Position numbers and translations under genes: made by a program
DNA from: Gerris lacustris
Lineage: Eukaryota > Arthropoda > Insecta > Hemiptera > Gerridae
Direction: 5' to 3'
DNA: 64,000 nucleotides
Assembly (NCBI GenBank): GCA_951217055.1
Contig: OX578277.1
Coordinates: 65,194,388-65,258,387 of the forward strand
The notes under the pieces: model-generated
What the model saw: the letters and a program-made list of their open reading frames with translations, nothing else
Database searches by the model: none
Told to the model about the DNA's origin: nothing
In this document: one piece after another, positions 12,555 to 24,344 of the stretch
Layout of the letters: each line of letters starts with the position of its first letter
Numbering within the stretch: position 1 is the first letter of the stretch

Positions 12555-14585
12555 GTAAGTGAAGCCCTTTGTGGCCTTGAGGCCCGATGCAATTAAAGAG
12601 TCTGGGAGCCCGGCCACGGGTTCATTACTGCTCTTTTGTAAAGATCCCAGGGTCTTAGGAATTCTAATCAGCGGGTTGTCTTAGAGCTGGGGAGAAGGCT
12701 AAGGAATATTTCATTACAAGGTTGGAAGAGCTCGAAGCAGAAGACCATTGTACCAAGAAGAAGAACCCCCATTCCTTGGCTATGCTACCCTCCCTTACAG
12801 CCTCATCTTCATATAGAACCATCAAAGTCCCGTATGGATTTAACTTAGAGGCAACTGTCTTTGGACATCAAGAACTTTTGTTACATTTTAAATGGTGTAA
12901 CAGAAACCATTCAACTAGTTTGAATGATCAATTGAAGGGGTTCATTTAGTTCTATGAAGTATTTGATACATCATAAGTAGAATCGTACAATTTGACTACA
13001 ATGATAACATTGTAACGAATGGCTGATATAAAATCCTTTTTTAAAGAAACAAAGAAATGGCTACTGCAGGTAAAATTATTTCTTTGCCACTATTCAACAT
13101 TGTAGCTCATTACAATGTTGAATAATATTTTTAAATTAAGAGTTTCTTATAGTATTAATAATTTCTTAAGAGTAAGTATAAAGGTATGTTTAAGAAAACC
13201 CGCATTGTAATCAAATGTGATTGTTTGGAATGTGTAGGAGAAATGAGGGCTCTTAAAGTAGGGAGTTGGAACTTTTATTAGGAAAACAGACGGGTTTCGT
13301 TTAGAAGGTCGGTGAAGGGATGCATATGTTATGAGATCCCGCTTGGCGTCTTATGCTAAACCTTCCTTCACATTCATATTCAAAATTTTAAATCCCCAAC
13401 CAAAAGTGTGGGGTTGGACTGAGGAGGGCTCAGTTTTAACCGCTAATGTATTCCATTGCGTCTGAGAGAATTCACCTCACTCCCCCTGTCACAGATGTAG
13501 AGAGGCAATACTCACCCCCCTTCCCTCACCAAATTAAATTGGTTTCTCTGTCTAACTTTTATCCTTTTCCATCCTGGACTCGCTCCTTCCTTGAAAAGCT
13601 TTCCTCATCATCTCGTCTAACTCTCAGGAGAGACATAATTTTTCATTTATTTTTTTCAATCCCTCGGACAAACGAGATTAGTGGCACAATATTATTCCCG
13701 CGGATTTTTCCCCCTTATTTTTTCCCTTCGTACTTTGAAGAAAGTAAGAAGATAAAGAAATGGGACAGGGAGAAGAAGAGAAAAAAATTAACTTGCCGAG
13801 AACGAGAGTTGGGACAAGTGACAAGGAAGCTGGAGGGGAAAGGGGAAAGACCTTTTTAAAAATTTAACTTGTTTCCGACACTCAAAACTTGGGTCTCCTT
13901 CCACCAATGTTTTTTTTTTTTTTAACGATAGCTAATCTCTCCGAACAATAGTAATTCCATTTCTTATTTTGACTTCTACATTTAAAAGGTGAGCGTTGTC
14001 ATTTTATTCACTCTCATAACAACTTCCATGATTTCAAGTAACTTTTGCCAATTTAAGAAAAATAATATTTCATTTTTGTAAATTACATTTCTTGTTGTTG
14101 GTTGTAAAGCCACAAAAATATAATTTTAATTAAAATAACAACATTCCCTAAGGATACTGAAGGCGATAAGTTGCGAAAAAGACGGTACGAAAAAAAACCC
14201 CTAAAGCATAATAGAGGACTTTAAAAATGCATTGTTTTAAATAGAATAAAATGTAGTATGATTTACATTATAATTTAAATTTGATACTGGTATATTAATT
14301 TCTATTAATCTTACCTGTATGCTTTTACTGATAAAGCCATAAAAACAATTACAATTTTTTGTTATTGTTACTACATTTTTAGGAAACATTTTTTAGTATC
14401 TTTCCAAGACAATCTTGTCCTTTAAAACGTGCTCCTTTCCAAAAAATCTAGATTGTTTTAGTTTGATTTTCCCCATATCTCCTTTTTACTACTTCTTCGT
14501 TCTCTTGTAAATACTTAAAAAATATAGAATTTGTAAAATAATTATTTTAATCATTCACCGTAAATAATAGGATGATTTTTTCCAT
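12555..14585. other. Unique DNA with island at about 13380-13870
   Basis: The island is rich in pyrimidine and then purine tracts. The 137-codon frame at 13446-13859 has strongly biased composition (Ser/Phe/Pro, then Lys/Arg/Glu) that follows the tracts, so I do not call it a gene. The rest is AT-rich and featureless. Confidence 0.4.
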
Positions 14586-14589
14586 CGAA

Positions 14590-14960
14590 GTGAACTGAGT
14601 TGTGATGAAGAACCCATGAGAAGGGGGTATTAAGGAGGCCGATTACAAGGACAGAGCTCCTGAAGAAGACTTGGCAACGTTTTGCACCAATTAGAGGCTT
14701 TTGAGCCAAAAAGGCCGTTCCTCAGACTTAGAGCGGTTCTTAATGAGTTGGTAAAGCCCATAATCAGCTTGCACCATTCACTTTACGAGGGTGACTCGAC
14801 GTCGACGATCTCAAGCCTATGAACCAACCAAACCACCTCTTCAAAGAACTCAAATATGTAATTAAGATTCGATTCAAGTAGGGAGAGAGTCCTCTAACAT
14901 CTAACATTTCCTTTTCCTTATGAGATAACCAGAAGCTAAGTATTTTAATCATATATAATA
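14590..14960. other. GC-richer non-repetitive island
   Basis: Stands out from its AT-rich flanks. The minus-strand 62-codon frame inside has no known motif. Candidate conserved non-coding sequence, not testable from this window alone. Confidence 0.25.
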
Positions 14961-16900
14961 GAAGTTTAATAAAATAACACGAAAAATAATTAATTATACT
15001 CTAAAATAAACATAGTTAATTTAAAATACTAAGTGGGTGAACTAAATTAATACGTCACTATGTATCTTAAAGAATGTGCAGAATACGTTCCAATCTCAAC
15101 ATGGAAAGAATCTCCAGGGATATTCAGCATTTTTATGATGGCATGAAGGAACAACAAACTGAATTTTAGTGATTTAAAATATGTGTCACTATGTTTCCAA
15201 CAGTTTTAGACAATACATAACGACGCATTTCCATAATAATCCGTTATTTCTAATTGTTTCTTTAAAGATAAAAATTGAAGTGTTAAATGGCCAATGCAAA
15301 GATATTATGATATGCAATAAATATTAATTTTCCAAATGGCTAAAGTGTTGTTAAATTTTTGTGTTGAAGGATTACCTATGTTAAAGAATATGTTTGTACT
15401 GTACAGTTTCTAAGAAGAAACTGGATCCTTATATTGGCGAAATATTTCATTTTTATTCGGCTGTAAAGTGCGTCAGACGATCACTTTCGCTAACTTCTTT
15501 TTGTTGTCTTTCAACTACGTCAAGGCTCCTTCATAAAAGTATATTCTGTAAAGATTTAATAATATTTTTCGCTTGAGGTTCACCGAGAGGGGGGATGCGT
15601 AAAAAGAAGCTGTGAATGCTCACGGTAATTTTCTTCTTAGGGCCCAGGGCGGAGGGGGAGGGCCGCTTTTACCTTTATACTTTCTCAAGCAATAAGGCGA
15701 AGAAAAACAAAAGAGGAACTCTTTGAATATTCAGGGGATGGAAGCTTGAGCAGAGGAAGGGTGATTTTATTAAAAACACCACACGAGGCTCGATGCCAAC
15801 CAACACTTCGCAACACTTGAGAAAAAAACTAACTGTAGGATGAAACAGTTCTCAAGAAATCTAGTCGAGTTACTCGGCAAATAAGACTTTTTTCCTCCCC
15901 CTCTTCATGTAAAATCCAGTTTTCAAGACAGAACTGAACATGCAAACTCTGATTGGATTATCTTATTTGTAGCGTATTTGTTTACAACCCAGACATGCTT
16001 TTTTCTTTATATTCAGTGAAAGACACACAGTTTTACAAAGTAAAATAGTCTTGGGCGGTATCCTTTGGGATAAGGCCACAAGAGGAGAATATATATTAAT
16101 TAAACAAAAGAACAAAAATGTTTTCACAAGGCTTTCCTGTAAAAATATCAACCAAAATTTTATAAATAACATTCTTAAATGTTTGTTTTGATTTTAAGAT
16201 GGTGATACAAAAAAATGACAAATTATTTCTCACAAGAGATTAAAAATGAAACAGATTATATACTCTACTACTTAGAATAATATTTCAAATTATATTAGAT
16301 CATCGCTAACACGAACCAATAAATGCGTAACCATAAATGAATATTTAATTTGTATATACTAATTTTAATGAATTGGTAATTTTGTATCATAATTGATTAT
16401 TATGTAAGTTTTAATAATAATTATCTCTCGACAGGTTGTTTATAGTTAGAAGCTGTGAATTCTTACTGTAATTTTCCAAAGATATGTTTGATAATTACAA
16501 GATAAAAATAACTTTTTATATACTACGATTTTACATTTTCTGTTGAATCGTATGTAATGTTGATAATTATATAATTGTCAATGTTATAATATGTTAGTGA
16601 AAAAAAATAGTTCCGAATTTATTACCTTCACATAAATGACAACCATCTAGAGAGCTGATCTTAAACCTATAAAAGAACAAATCTTTGTTCAACGGATCTC
16701 GCCAACATTGAATCTAAACCGTGCCATTGATATGCCCCCGTGTAGGGACAGTAAGAGAAGAAAAAGAAAAATGTGTACAACTAAAGAAGTACAGATGCAT
16801 ACAAATCGAACCGATACCTAGGGCACAAATTAAACAAACCTGGTTGACACACGTCAATTAATTTATTTCTTTATTTACTTTTCGCTGTCATTCAATGTTT
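14961..16900. other. AT-rich DNA with island at about 15560-15910
   Basis: The island includes GGGCCC and GGAGGGGGAGGG motifs. No gene, RNA or repeat family is recognised. 15960-16900 is simple AT-rich sequence. Confidence 0.4.
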
Positions 16901-16904
16901 ACCT

Positions 16905-17221
16905 CTAAATAAAAAATCACAAATTTGAAACCCGTCAAAATGAAGATTGTAAATACTATGGGATATGTCAAAACAAATAAAATAACTTGCGGATTTTTTC
17001 CGAACAAACTTTCCATACAGCAAAATTTGATGAAAACTAATTAAATTCTGCTGAAAGATGGCTAAAAGTATTAAAATAGTGCATTGTCATCGTCTTCTGA
17101 GCTATTCTAAAAGTTTAAAATGTTTAGCTACTCGGGAAGTTAGTTTTAAATCGAAACAAGATTTGTACTGGACAAACAAACAAACAAACAAGAAAGCAAG
17201 CTAATAAAAACGTAGTAATTA
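16905..17221 (-). repeat. Repeat family C, copy C1
   Basis: It matches the reverse complement of about 56205-56515 along its whole length with many substitutions and small indels, so this is an old dispersed repeat. On the minus strand it reads a (GTTT)n tract (17173-17192), then TACTCGGGA-type sequence, then a GAAACTTT-like motif, echoing the layout of families A, B and D. No terminal inverted repeat is evident. Confidence 0.75.
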
Positions 17222-17224
17222 ATT

Positions 17225-18190
17225 AAAATGTAGGAGGAAAACGTCTAAGAAATATGTACATAGTAATAATTTTATTTTCCGTGAGAAAAAGGAGTTTATT
17301 TAATACCTCCAGTTGTATAAGCTATATATTTTGATTTCCAACTATTTAATGGCTGACTAAAGTATTTTAGTATCATTTATATATAGTATTAGATTCTAAG
17401 AATCTAGTCTTTCGAGGTTTTAGAAGGAAATTTAAAACATTTAGCAATCTATTGAATTTCACAAGAAGAAGTAATTATTTCTAGAGGACGACGAATGTAA
17501 GAATGTGAATACAGTTCAATCAGGCACATTAAGAAGAGTAATTAGATAAAGATGATTATTTATTGTTCGCCTAGTACTTCAGGATAAGGGAAACAGGATC
17601 GGTGTAAGGATCGTGCGGAGCTGGTGAAGAGTGGCTACATATGTCGCCATATTGCCTTGCTCTTCTAACCTAACCTCCCCTTGCCTCGTTATTATAGCTA
17701 ATATGTCATCTTCTCCCTCAGCTTGAGGCTCATTTATTACTTTTATATCCTTCCCCCCTTCTCCTACTGATCCTTCCTAACAGTTACACTTGCCTTAATT
17801 TATATGGATGTGTTGTTTTGCTGGGCTTTCATCTCCCCTTCACAATTAGTTTCCTTTCCTTTCTCCATTTATTTTATCTTATTTTTATAACGTGTTTTTT
17901 ATTGAGATTATTTAAAAACACATTTGTTTCAATAAATAAGTCGTTATAGAATGACAGAATGCTATAGATATGTTTATTTCTGCATTCTTTAAATGCCCTT
18001 TTTTTTGTACCTTTTCCTCTAAAAAGAAAGGGTGAGTATCGTAAAGTGTTTGATTTTAGAAGTATTTGATCAGCAAATTTTATACATGTCCTTGTTTTCA
18101 AGCAGCGTGATCTATATGTCTCTCCTCATTTCGAGCTTCTTTTCAACACAATAGCTTGAGAAAATTAGATTATAAATATGTATACATACA
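17225..18190. other. Unique DNA, no gene seen
   Basis: A moderately GC-richer patch at about 17580-17870. No coding signal or repeat recognised. Confidence 0.4.
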
Positions 18191-18205
18191 TACATATATA
18201 TATAC

Positions 18206-18283
<78 letters not shown>
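18191..18283. repeat. Long (TA)n microsatellite
   Basis: About 90 bp of TA dinucleotide with a few CA interruptions at the left end. The open frames spanning it (Tyr-Ile repeats) are artefacts. Confidence 0.95.
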
Positions 18284-18286
<3 letters not shown>

Positions 18287-18627
18287 ATATGTGATGAACT
18301 CCCCCAGGAGTCCTCTAGTTTTGAGACTTGTATTCCAGATAACAGTTGTTTTTTTCTGACGGTAGCCTGAGGGCTTGTGTCGACATGTTCTAAATCACAT
18401 CCTTCCCTCGATTGTCGATCTATTCTCAAGTGTGTTGTTTACCTGTTTGCACAGAAAACACTCCTGTCACATCCAAATTCTTTTCTTCAAACACAACCAT
18501 TCAACCCCAAATGTTTTCATCAATTCCACTTTCCTCATTTCACTTGTCCAGGTCTCTTGGTAGATGTGGCGCAAATGGTATTACATTGCGATAGATTGCT
18601 TTCACTCCCACTAACACTGACGGCCTA

Positions 18628-18798
18628 ATGCTGAGAAGGGAAGCTAACTGGGCGAACGTAGCACGTTATGCTGAACAAATACTGCAGAGGAGGAGGAACA
18701 GCTTGGACAAGACAATTTGGACTGACTTGTCCATGTATCTAAGACGATTTAGACTATCCAAAGAGAGTCGTCAGAAATGGCGTAAAACCATGGCCTAG
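18628..18798 (+). pseudogene. Short protein-like open frame (56 codons), unrecognised
   Basis: From the ATG at 18628 to the TAG at 18796 the frame encodes a charged, Arg/Trp-rich peptide (it includes LQRRRNSLDKTIW and YLRRFRLSKESRQKW). The composition looks like real protein, unlike most frames here, but no upstream continuation is open: a stop lies in frame at 18592. It could be the decayed C-terminal end of a transposable-element or host protein. I do not recognise the family. Confidence 0.3.
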
Positions 18799-18799
18799 C

Positions 18800-19310
18800 T
18801 TGATGTAATGTGGGAAACAGTTCCAAATTAGGGTTCAAAGAGACTGAAGGAAGTGTGAGTTTGGTCCTTTTCAAGGCAATTTCATCCTCAAACGTATTTT
18901 CATACAAAAACGTATTTTGTATACTCTGCAAAATTATATATTTTTCCTTAAAAAAACACTCTCATGTCATTTTGGAAAATGTATTGGTAATGTATAAATA
19001 CTTACTTTGGACCTGCTTCTATTCCCAGTAGAGTCACACTATTTTCATTCAATTTCAAATGGGCGCAAACGGTTACAATTAATATGGGACAGGACCATCT
19101 GTGGCCAATTTTGAAAAACCATCCAAATTCCTTCAATATCGGAAGTATATACTTTTAAGATATAGATATTTATAAAATAGAAGTTTGTGACCATGCAGAA
19201 CAGAAAGCAATGGGTGCAGAAGGATGAAATTAATACGAGACCAATAATAGGCTAATTTTTACCTGGTAACCAAAAATGGTTGAGGGATTTTTATGTTATG
19301 GGGTGGTTTG
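18800..19310. other. Unique DNA, no gene seen
   Basis: Ordinary AT-rich sequence without a recognised repeat or coding signal. Confidence 0.4.
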
Positions 19311-19480
19311 CGAAAATGTTGAACGACAGAACTACAGACAGACAAGAGGCCAAAAATGTACCCTATGTCAGAAACGGACTAATGTCTTAAATTTTTTTAA
19401 TTCGGAGACATAAAAATAATTGCATTTTTCAGGTTGATCATAAAGCTTCCATTGCTGTCCGTAAGTTCGAAGCAAAAATA
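19310..19480 (-). repeat. Repeat family B, partial copy B5
   Basis: The minus strand starts with the B-type hairpin head (19445-19473, GAAGC pairing GCTTC), followed by sequence like copies B1, B2 and B4 and the remnant of a CTGT tract at about 19326-19340. The rest of the repeat is missing. Confidence 0.6.
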
Positions 19481-19545
19481 ATACTTATATATATTGTATA
19501 TATATAATACACATTATAATAACATATATTTTGTATATATGTATA

Positions 19546-19547
19546 TA

Positions 19548-19629
<82 letters not shown>
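19546..19629. repeat. Long (TA)n microsatellite
   Basis: TA dinucleotide run with one AAA interruption. It lies directly after the B5 head, so it may have grown from the repeat's flank. Confidence 0.9.
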
Positions 19630-19639
19630 TTAAAGAAAA

Positions 19640-21165
19640 ATATCATTTAAGTGTATGGGGATTAAAACCACTATATATTCCTTTAATTGCAATATCCGTT
19701 TCAGCAAACAATTACATTTAAACCAAGATAACGTTAAATAGAAAAGATTTGCCACTAAAGACCAAGGGACTCTAGTCTTTTACCATTATTAATTAAAGAG
19801 GTGTTCTTTATTGAGAAGGAGGTGATATAAGGTGGTGTTTATAGTGGTGCTAGTGAGGCAATAGATTCATTATGTTGTGTAATATGTGGCTGGTTGTATG
19901 GGACAGATAATGTTGTGCCAGCTAATGGAACCCTGTATAAAGGTAAGGATCAGGAGTTGCGGCCCTTCTGGGACGCACCTTCACACATTAGCTTACTCGC
20001 ATCCCCTACACCCTGCACAGCACCATATTTATAGAGCCCTTTCGTTTTATATACTTACCCACAACTAGATTATGGCTTGCATCTTCTATTTTGTGATATA
20101 ACACCTAAAAGCTCTTCTTTAAAAAAAAAAATAAAAAAAATAAAAAAGTTAAATTACAATAGTATATACTATTGCAATATTTAGACCAGATAAAAATGGA
20201 AAAGGTCTAAGAACGAAAAAGTATAATATATTTATAGGTATTCAAGAAAATGTCTATAACCTAGTGAGTTTTGGCATTAGATTATACAAGCAATTATTAG
20301 CTTATTGCCTGAGACTTTAGGCTGTTTTATAAGCTACGTTATAAAACTATTTGCATAGCATCTTTAGAGTATTTTCTAGTTAGCAACGATTGAGTCATTG
20401 AGTTGATTTTTTATACTAGGAATTAAAGTTTATTAAGTATCTTACTACAGTAGCAATCATAGATATAAAATTGCCTTAAGTTTTCAAAAAAACTAACTAA
20501 TAAGCAATAAATGAGCCGTTGCGTTTTGAAATTTCCGAGATGCTTTATAGCACATTGTAGGTAGAAATTATTGTGAGTGGTATTTCTTTATTTACTTATT
20601 ATTGGATTTCCCCTTTTATACATTATCCCTCTCATGAAACATACCTCTCACATAATTATTGCTTAGTGCAAATTAGGTGAAATTGTAGACGGTATGAAAA
20701 TGTTGGAGTGTGTTAAATGTTTACTGCTGACATTTAGTCGAAAGGAAAAGCTACTTGGGAGCTAGCGGTAATAAGAAAAGAGGGTGTTGGAATGTAAGTA
20801 ACAGTAATACGGTAGTAGGATGCGTGAGATGCTTTAACTAGGTGTGATTACCATGAAAACCGTGTGCATGTTTTCATGCCTACAAGACTGTCTAATAAGC
20901 ATACTCTAAGGAGCTTAGCTACGAGCATCCTTACCACTCACCAATTTACACTCATAAGTCAACCGTGAAATGACATCAAACATACCTCCCGCATTCACAA
21001 CCTTCCTTCTAACCTAGCACCCTACTACACCTAAATACTTTTAATTAATATTCATTGTTTACTCATTGTCTTTTCTCTTCTCGCCTCCTATCTTGACAAT
21101 AATCTCATTTCATTATTCAACAAAGAATATCTCGCAAAAAATCTATGAATATTTGCAACAACTTT
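19640..21165. other. Unique DNA, no gene seen
   Basis: The patches at 19800-20070 and 20690-21030 are slightly GC-richer. Open frames are short and unrecognised. Confidence 0.4.
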
Positions 21166-21170
21166 CTTTC

Positions 21171-21210
21171 TTAAATTTTCTAATAAAATAAGCAAATTAT
21201 TTATACTTGA
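21171..21210. repeat. Duplicated AT-rich segment, copy 1
   Basis: About 37 bp starting AAATTTTCTAATAAAATAA recur at about 22582-22620 with two or three differences. The second copy lies immediately before the SINE insertion. Confidence 0.55.
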
Positions 21211-21789
21211 CTTTCCTAATATCAAATATTTTGATAAACAAATTTGAGGAATAATTGCGCAAGTCCCATAAGTAAAGAGGTATAGAAAATCTCTTTAAAA
21301 TGTACGATCCCACATCAATGCTTCGAACAAGTGAAAATATCTATTCACAAAATGATTAAAAGCCAGATGGAGCAAACAACATTATAACAATAAAACATTT
21401 GAGCAATACAGATAAAATATTTAGATACACTTCAGTATCTATGTAACAAGTAGGTTTGAACTAAATTTATGCATTAGTAAATGTAGACTATATTTATAAT
21501 AATTAAAACTATAAAATAACAATTTACAAAAAAAAAATCTTATCCAATTTTTTTTCTTAGTAAAAAAAAAATCTAAGATACAAAGATTACTTTTTTTCCT
21601 CATTTTTTTTTTTTTTTTTAAAAATATGGCATTATCATTTGCAATTTTAGCTCGGTTGATAGTTTTTTAATAACATGGATGATACATGATACACTTCTAC
21701 TTTTATCTAGATTATCCTTTACGCTGAGATGAAACAAAAGCTATGACTCCAAGTTATATTAACTTTAACCGTTTAAGAGGTGAATAATG

Positions 21790-22400
21790 CAAGACTCTAT
21801 ATCTTGAATAATGCATCAGAAGGTGTTAAGGAATGGGAAAAAGTTGGAACAGTTAGAGGGAGTCGAGGGTTCTGAATTGATTAGTCTTAGGAGACAACGT
21901 CAAGCTAGGAAAAAAAGAAATTTCGCCCATGGGCCACTTTTATCCTCTAAGAATAGATCTTTATATAAAAAAAGACACTTTTTTACCTATATGTAGTGAA
22001 TAAAGGTATCTAAGGTTTGATAAGATTGAGAATGACGTCCCAAGTGTATGTTTTTTTGAGAATCCTTATGTTGTAAGGGGAGTTTACAGTGTGTTATACG
22101 TATGTATATATTTGCAATAAAGACTTTCCATAGGAGCCCAATCCCGTCGGAAGTGAGGCCCGAGGGACCTGTTAAGAGCTGTTTCCCCTCTCCTGACCTC
22201 AGAGCCCTTGCTTTCCTACAAGACCAAACACATTTACCACTTTTCTGTCATCAACGTACAAAAACATACGCCGAGTACGTGCTTGGCGCATTCACTGTGG
22301 ATTTACAACCTTTTAATGCACCCAGCCCTTTTTCATTTTATTCGTATAAAATATTAGGGGAGCAGAGTCTTTCTTCATACCAACTAGCATTTACATAACA
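21790..22400. other. GC-richer island, no gene called
   Basis: The frames at 21811-21996 and 22102-22398 (61 and 98 codons) have ordinary composition but no recognisable domain, and a 98-codon frame is expected by chance here. Candidate conserved non-coding sequence at best. Confidence 0.3.
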
Positions 22401-22612
22401 AAAGGTAGATAAACTTAGTTTGCCAAACACTACAGAATAACACTTCTTCGTAAATCGTAACTACCTTATATTGCTAAATCCCCTATGACAAGAACTCACT
22501 TATAAAATAATAGTATATAAATAAAATTTAAATGTTTTAGAATTCATTTTTTTTATCCGTTACAATAACTTTTTTTTTTTATTAAATTTTCTAATAAAAT
22601 AATCAAATTATT

Positions 22613-22624
22613 TATACATGAATT
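22613..22624. repeat. Left target-site duplication of the SINE
   Basis: TATACATGAATT, identical to 23063-23074. It defines the left border of the insertion. Confidence 0.8.
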
Positions 22625-23062
22625 GGCAGCTATCACTGAATCGAGGCAACTCGAGGTCGTGGGTTCGATCCCGGGCCGTGATACACTGAATGCATCTATG
22701 AATCGCGGACGGAGCAGGGCGAGGGACACCCCCTGAGGGGTTCTCTTCCCCCACGTCGTCTAGTGGGTTCGATCCGTGTCATGAAATGTGATCTGTATCT
22801 ATGGTTCGAGGTCGGAGTAGGGCGAGGGGACCCCCTGAGGGGTCCTCTTCCCCCACACTTTGAAGCACGCTCATATAGCTTACTAATGACCACATCATAC
22901 TCGCTTCGGCGGTTCAATGTACAAATGTATGATGTGTGAAGTAGCTGGAACTCTCCACCACGGGAAAGTAAAATGGGTCCACTGTAGGCCTGATTGCGAG
23001 GTTCGAACAAGTGGTTCGTCCTACCCGTCTAGTAGGAAGTACTAGTTAACTACTACTACTAC
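22625..23062 (+). mobile_element. tRNA-like SINE with internal duplication
   Basis: This 438-bp element is flanked by perfect 12-bp target-site duplications and ends in a (TAC)n tail, the hallmarks of a retroposon copied by target-primed reverse transcription. Its head has a TGGC start of a possible A box (22624) and a strong B box GGTTCGATCCC (about 22661), the internal pol III promoter pattern. Inside, a segment of about 59 bp occurs twice (22695-22753 and 22798-22856, period 103). A second B-box-like GGTTCGATCC sits at about 22766. The second unit folds into a tight hairpin (GGACCCC with GGGGTCC, about 22828-22845). It has no coding capacity: the 104-codon minus-strand frame is chance. Mobilisation would depend on a LINE supplied elsewhere. 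Confidence 0.8.
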
Positions 23063-23074
23063 TATACATGAATT
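23063..23074. repeat. Right target-site duplication of the SINE
   Basis: Second copy of TATACATGAATT, directly after the TAC tail. Confidence 0.8.
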
Positions 23075-23286
23075 CCCCAATCCGAAATGTTCTTATAAAA
23101 AATACTGTAATCACTCTCTTCTAATTTCTAATATAACAATCATTGTTAGAGAAGCCTAAGACAACATTAATATATAATTTAAATTAGGTAGTGATATTAA
23201 ATTTAAAAAGAAAATAAATCAAAGACTATAACATAAGAATATGTGTATGTTAAATTAATTTTTTTTACTCAACACTTAAATTGCCT

Positions 23287-24343
23287 TTTTAGGGTTTCGT
23301 TGGTAAAACCAAAACAGAAAACCTTATAGTTTCGTTCCTGGGTATGTCTGTCAGTCACTCTGTACGGTTCCAATAACTTTTGAATCAAAAAAGATAAAAA
23401 CATGAAACTTTGCAGTATTAAAGATAGCTTTGACGCGTGCACAAGAATAATATAGCGAACTCAAAATTATCAGCTGTTACAATCTAAAATGGGGGATAAT
23501 TCATGTAACGCGATTTCTTTTTTTAAATTTCGAGTGGGGTATCAAATATATAACATTTGTAAAAAGTGTTTTATTCTTCATGTCCTTTGCCCCCCCCCCC
23601 CTCCCCCCTCTAAAACTATTTCCGCTGTTACTAAAAATATAAAAAATAAACGGTCTGCTGGGCCATAGAAAAATAAGAAATGCAAATTGATCTGATTAAC
23701 TGGATATCCAAAATGGTGGATAATTCATGTCACGGGGAACTTTGTTTTTTCTTTTGAGTGGAAAATGAAAGCAAGCTTCTTATGAGTAGATTAAAAATTT
23801 AAAAAAAAAGATTTTTTATTGTATAAGTCGAAATATACCAAAAATAGGGCCCCCCAACTACCCTATAACTGGTCTTCCTAAAATTTTGAAATAATTCACG
23901 CTAATACCTTATAGTTTGCCGATATACATTTCCAGAAAATTATTTATTTAACTTTTCGTTATTACAGATAAAAAACATTGTGACCCACCGAGAGAACGAA
24001 CCAGGAACCCCTTCCTCTATAAACACATGGAAATAGTTTAATTTTCTGCTGTTACTAGATATATGCAAAATGTTTGGTCTGCTGGGACGTAGAAACAATT
24101 ATAATAATAATGTGATCTCATTAACTGGTAATCCAATTTCGCGGATAATTCGTGTCACGCGTTTTTTTTTGGAAATTTTGAGTGGGGTATCAAATGAAAA
24201 GAAATAAAGAATAGATAACAAAAATATATAACACTTGTGCAAATTGTTTTTCACGCTATTTTTTCAAAAAGCATCAACATTTTGCGTGCCTCCCTCTTTA
24301 TACTAACTAATCTTATGTTCACGGTACCAACGAAACCCTTTTT
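23287..24343 (+). mobile_element. Hairpin-headed repeat family A, copy A2 with terminal inverted repeats
   Basis: The start AGGGTTTCGTTGGTA (23291-23305) recurs inverted at 24325-24339, giving a 1,049-bp element with 15-bp terminal inverted repeats. The inner hairpin (TTGGT..ACCAA) is intact and the outer stem has decayed. A short CTGT tract and the CATGAAACTT motif follow. Then come tandem monomers of variable length with GAGTGG.. starts near 23532, 23755 and 24179, one of which carries a C-rich run (about 23589-23606). A tRNA T-arm-like segment on the minus strand lies at about 23980-24010. No coding capacity. The T-rich flanks make a target-site duplication undecidable. Confidence 0.75.
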
Positions 24344-24344
24344 A

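Noticed and set aside
13446..13859. 137-codon frame
   Set aside because: Its residue composition follows polypyrimidine and polypurine tracts, and no domain is recognised.
18112..18429. Open frames of 105 and 67 codons across the (TA)n tract at 18.2 kb
   Set aside because: They consist largely of Tyr-Ile repeats from the TA microsatellite and have no coding context.
22655..22680. Possible genuine tRNA gene (strong T-arm)
   Set aside because: No acceptor stem or anticodon arm can be formed around it, so it is the promoter-like head of the SINE.
22696..23010. 104-codon minus-strand frame rich in Arg/Pro/Gly
   Set aside because: It lies wholly inside the SINE, whose borders are fixed by target-site duplications.
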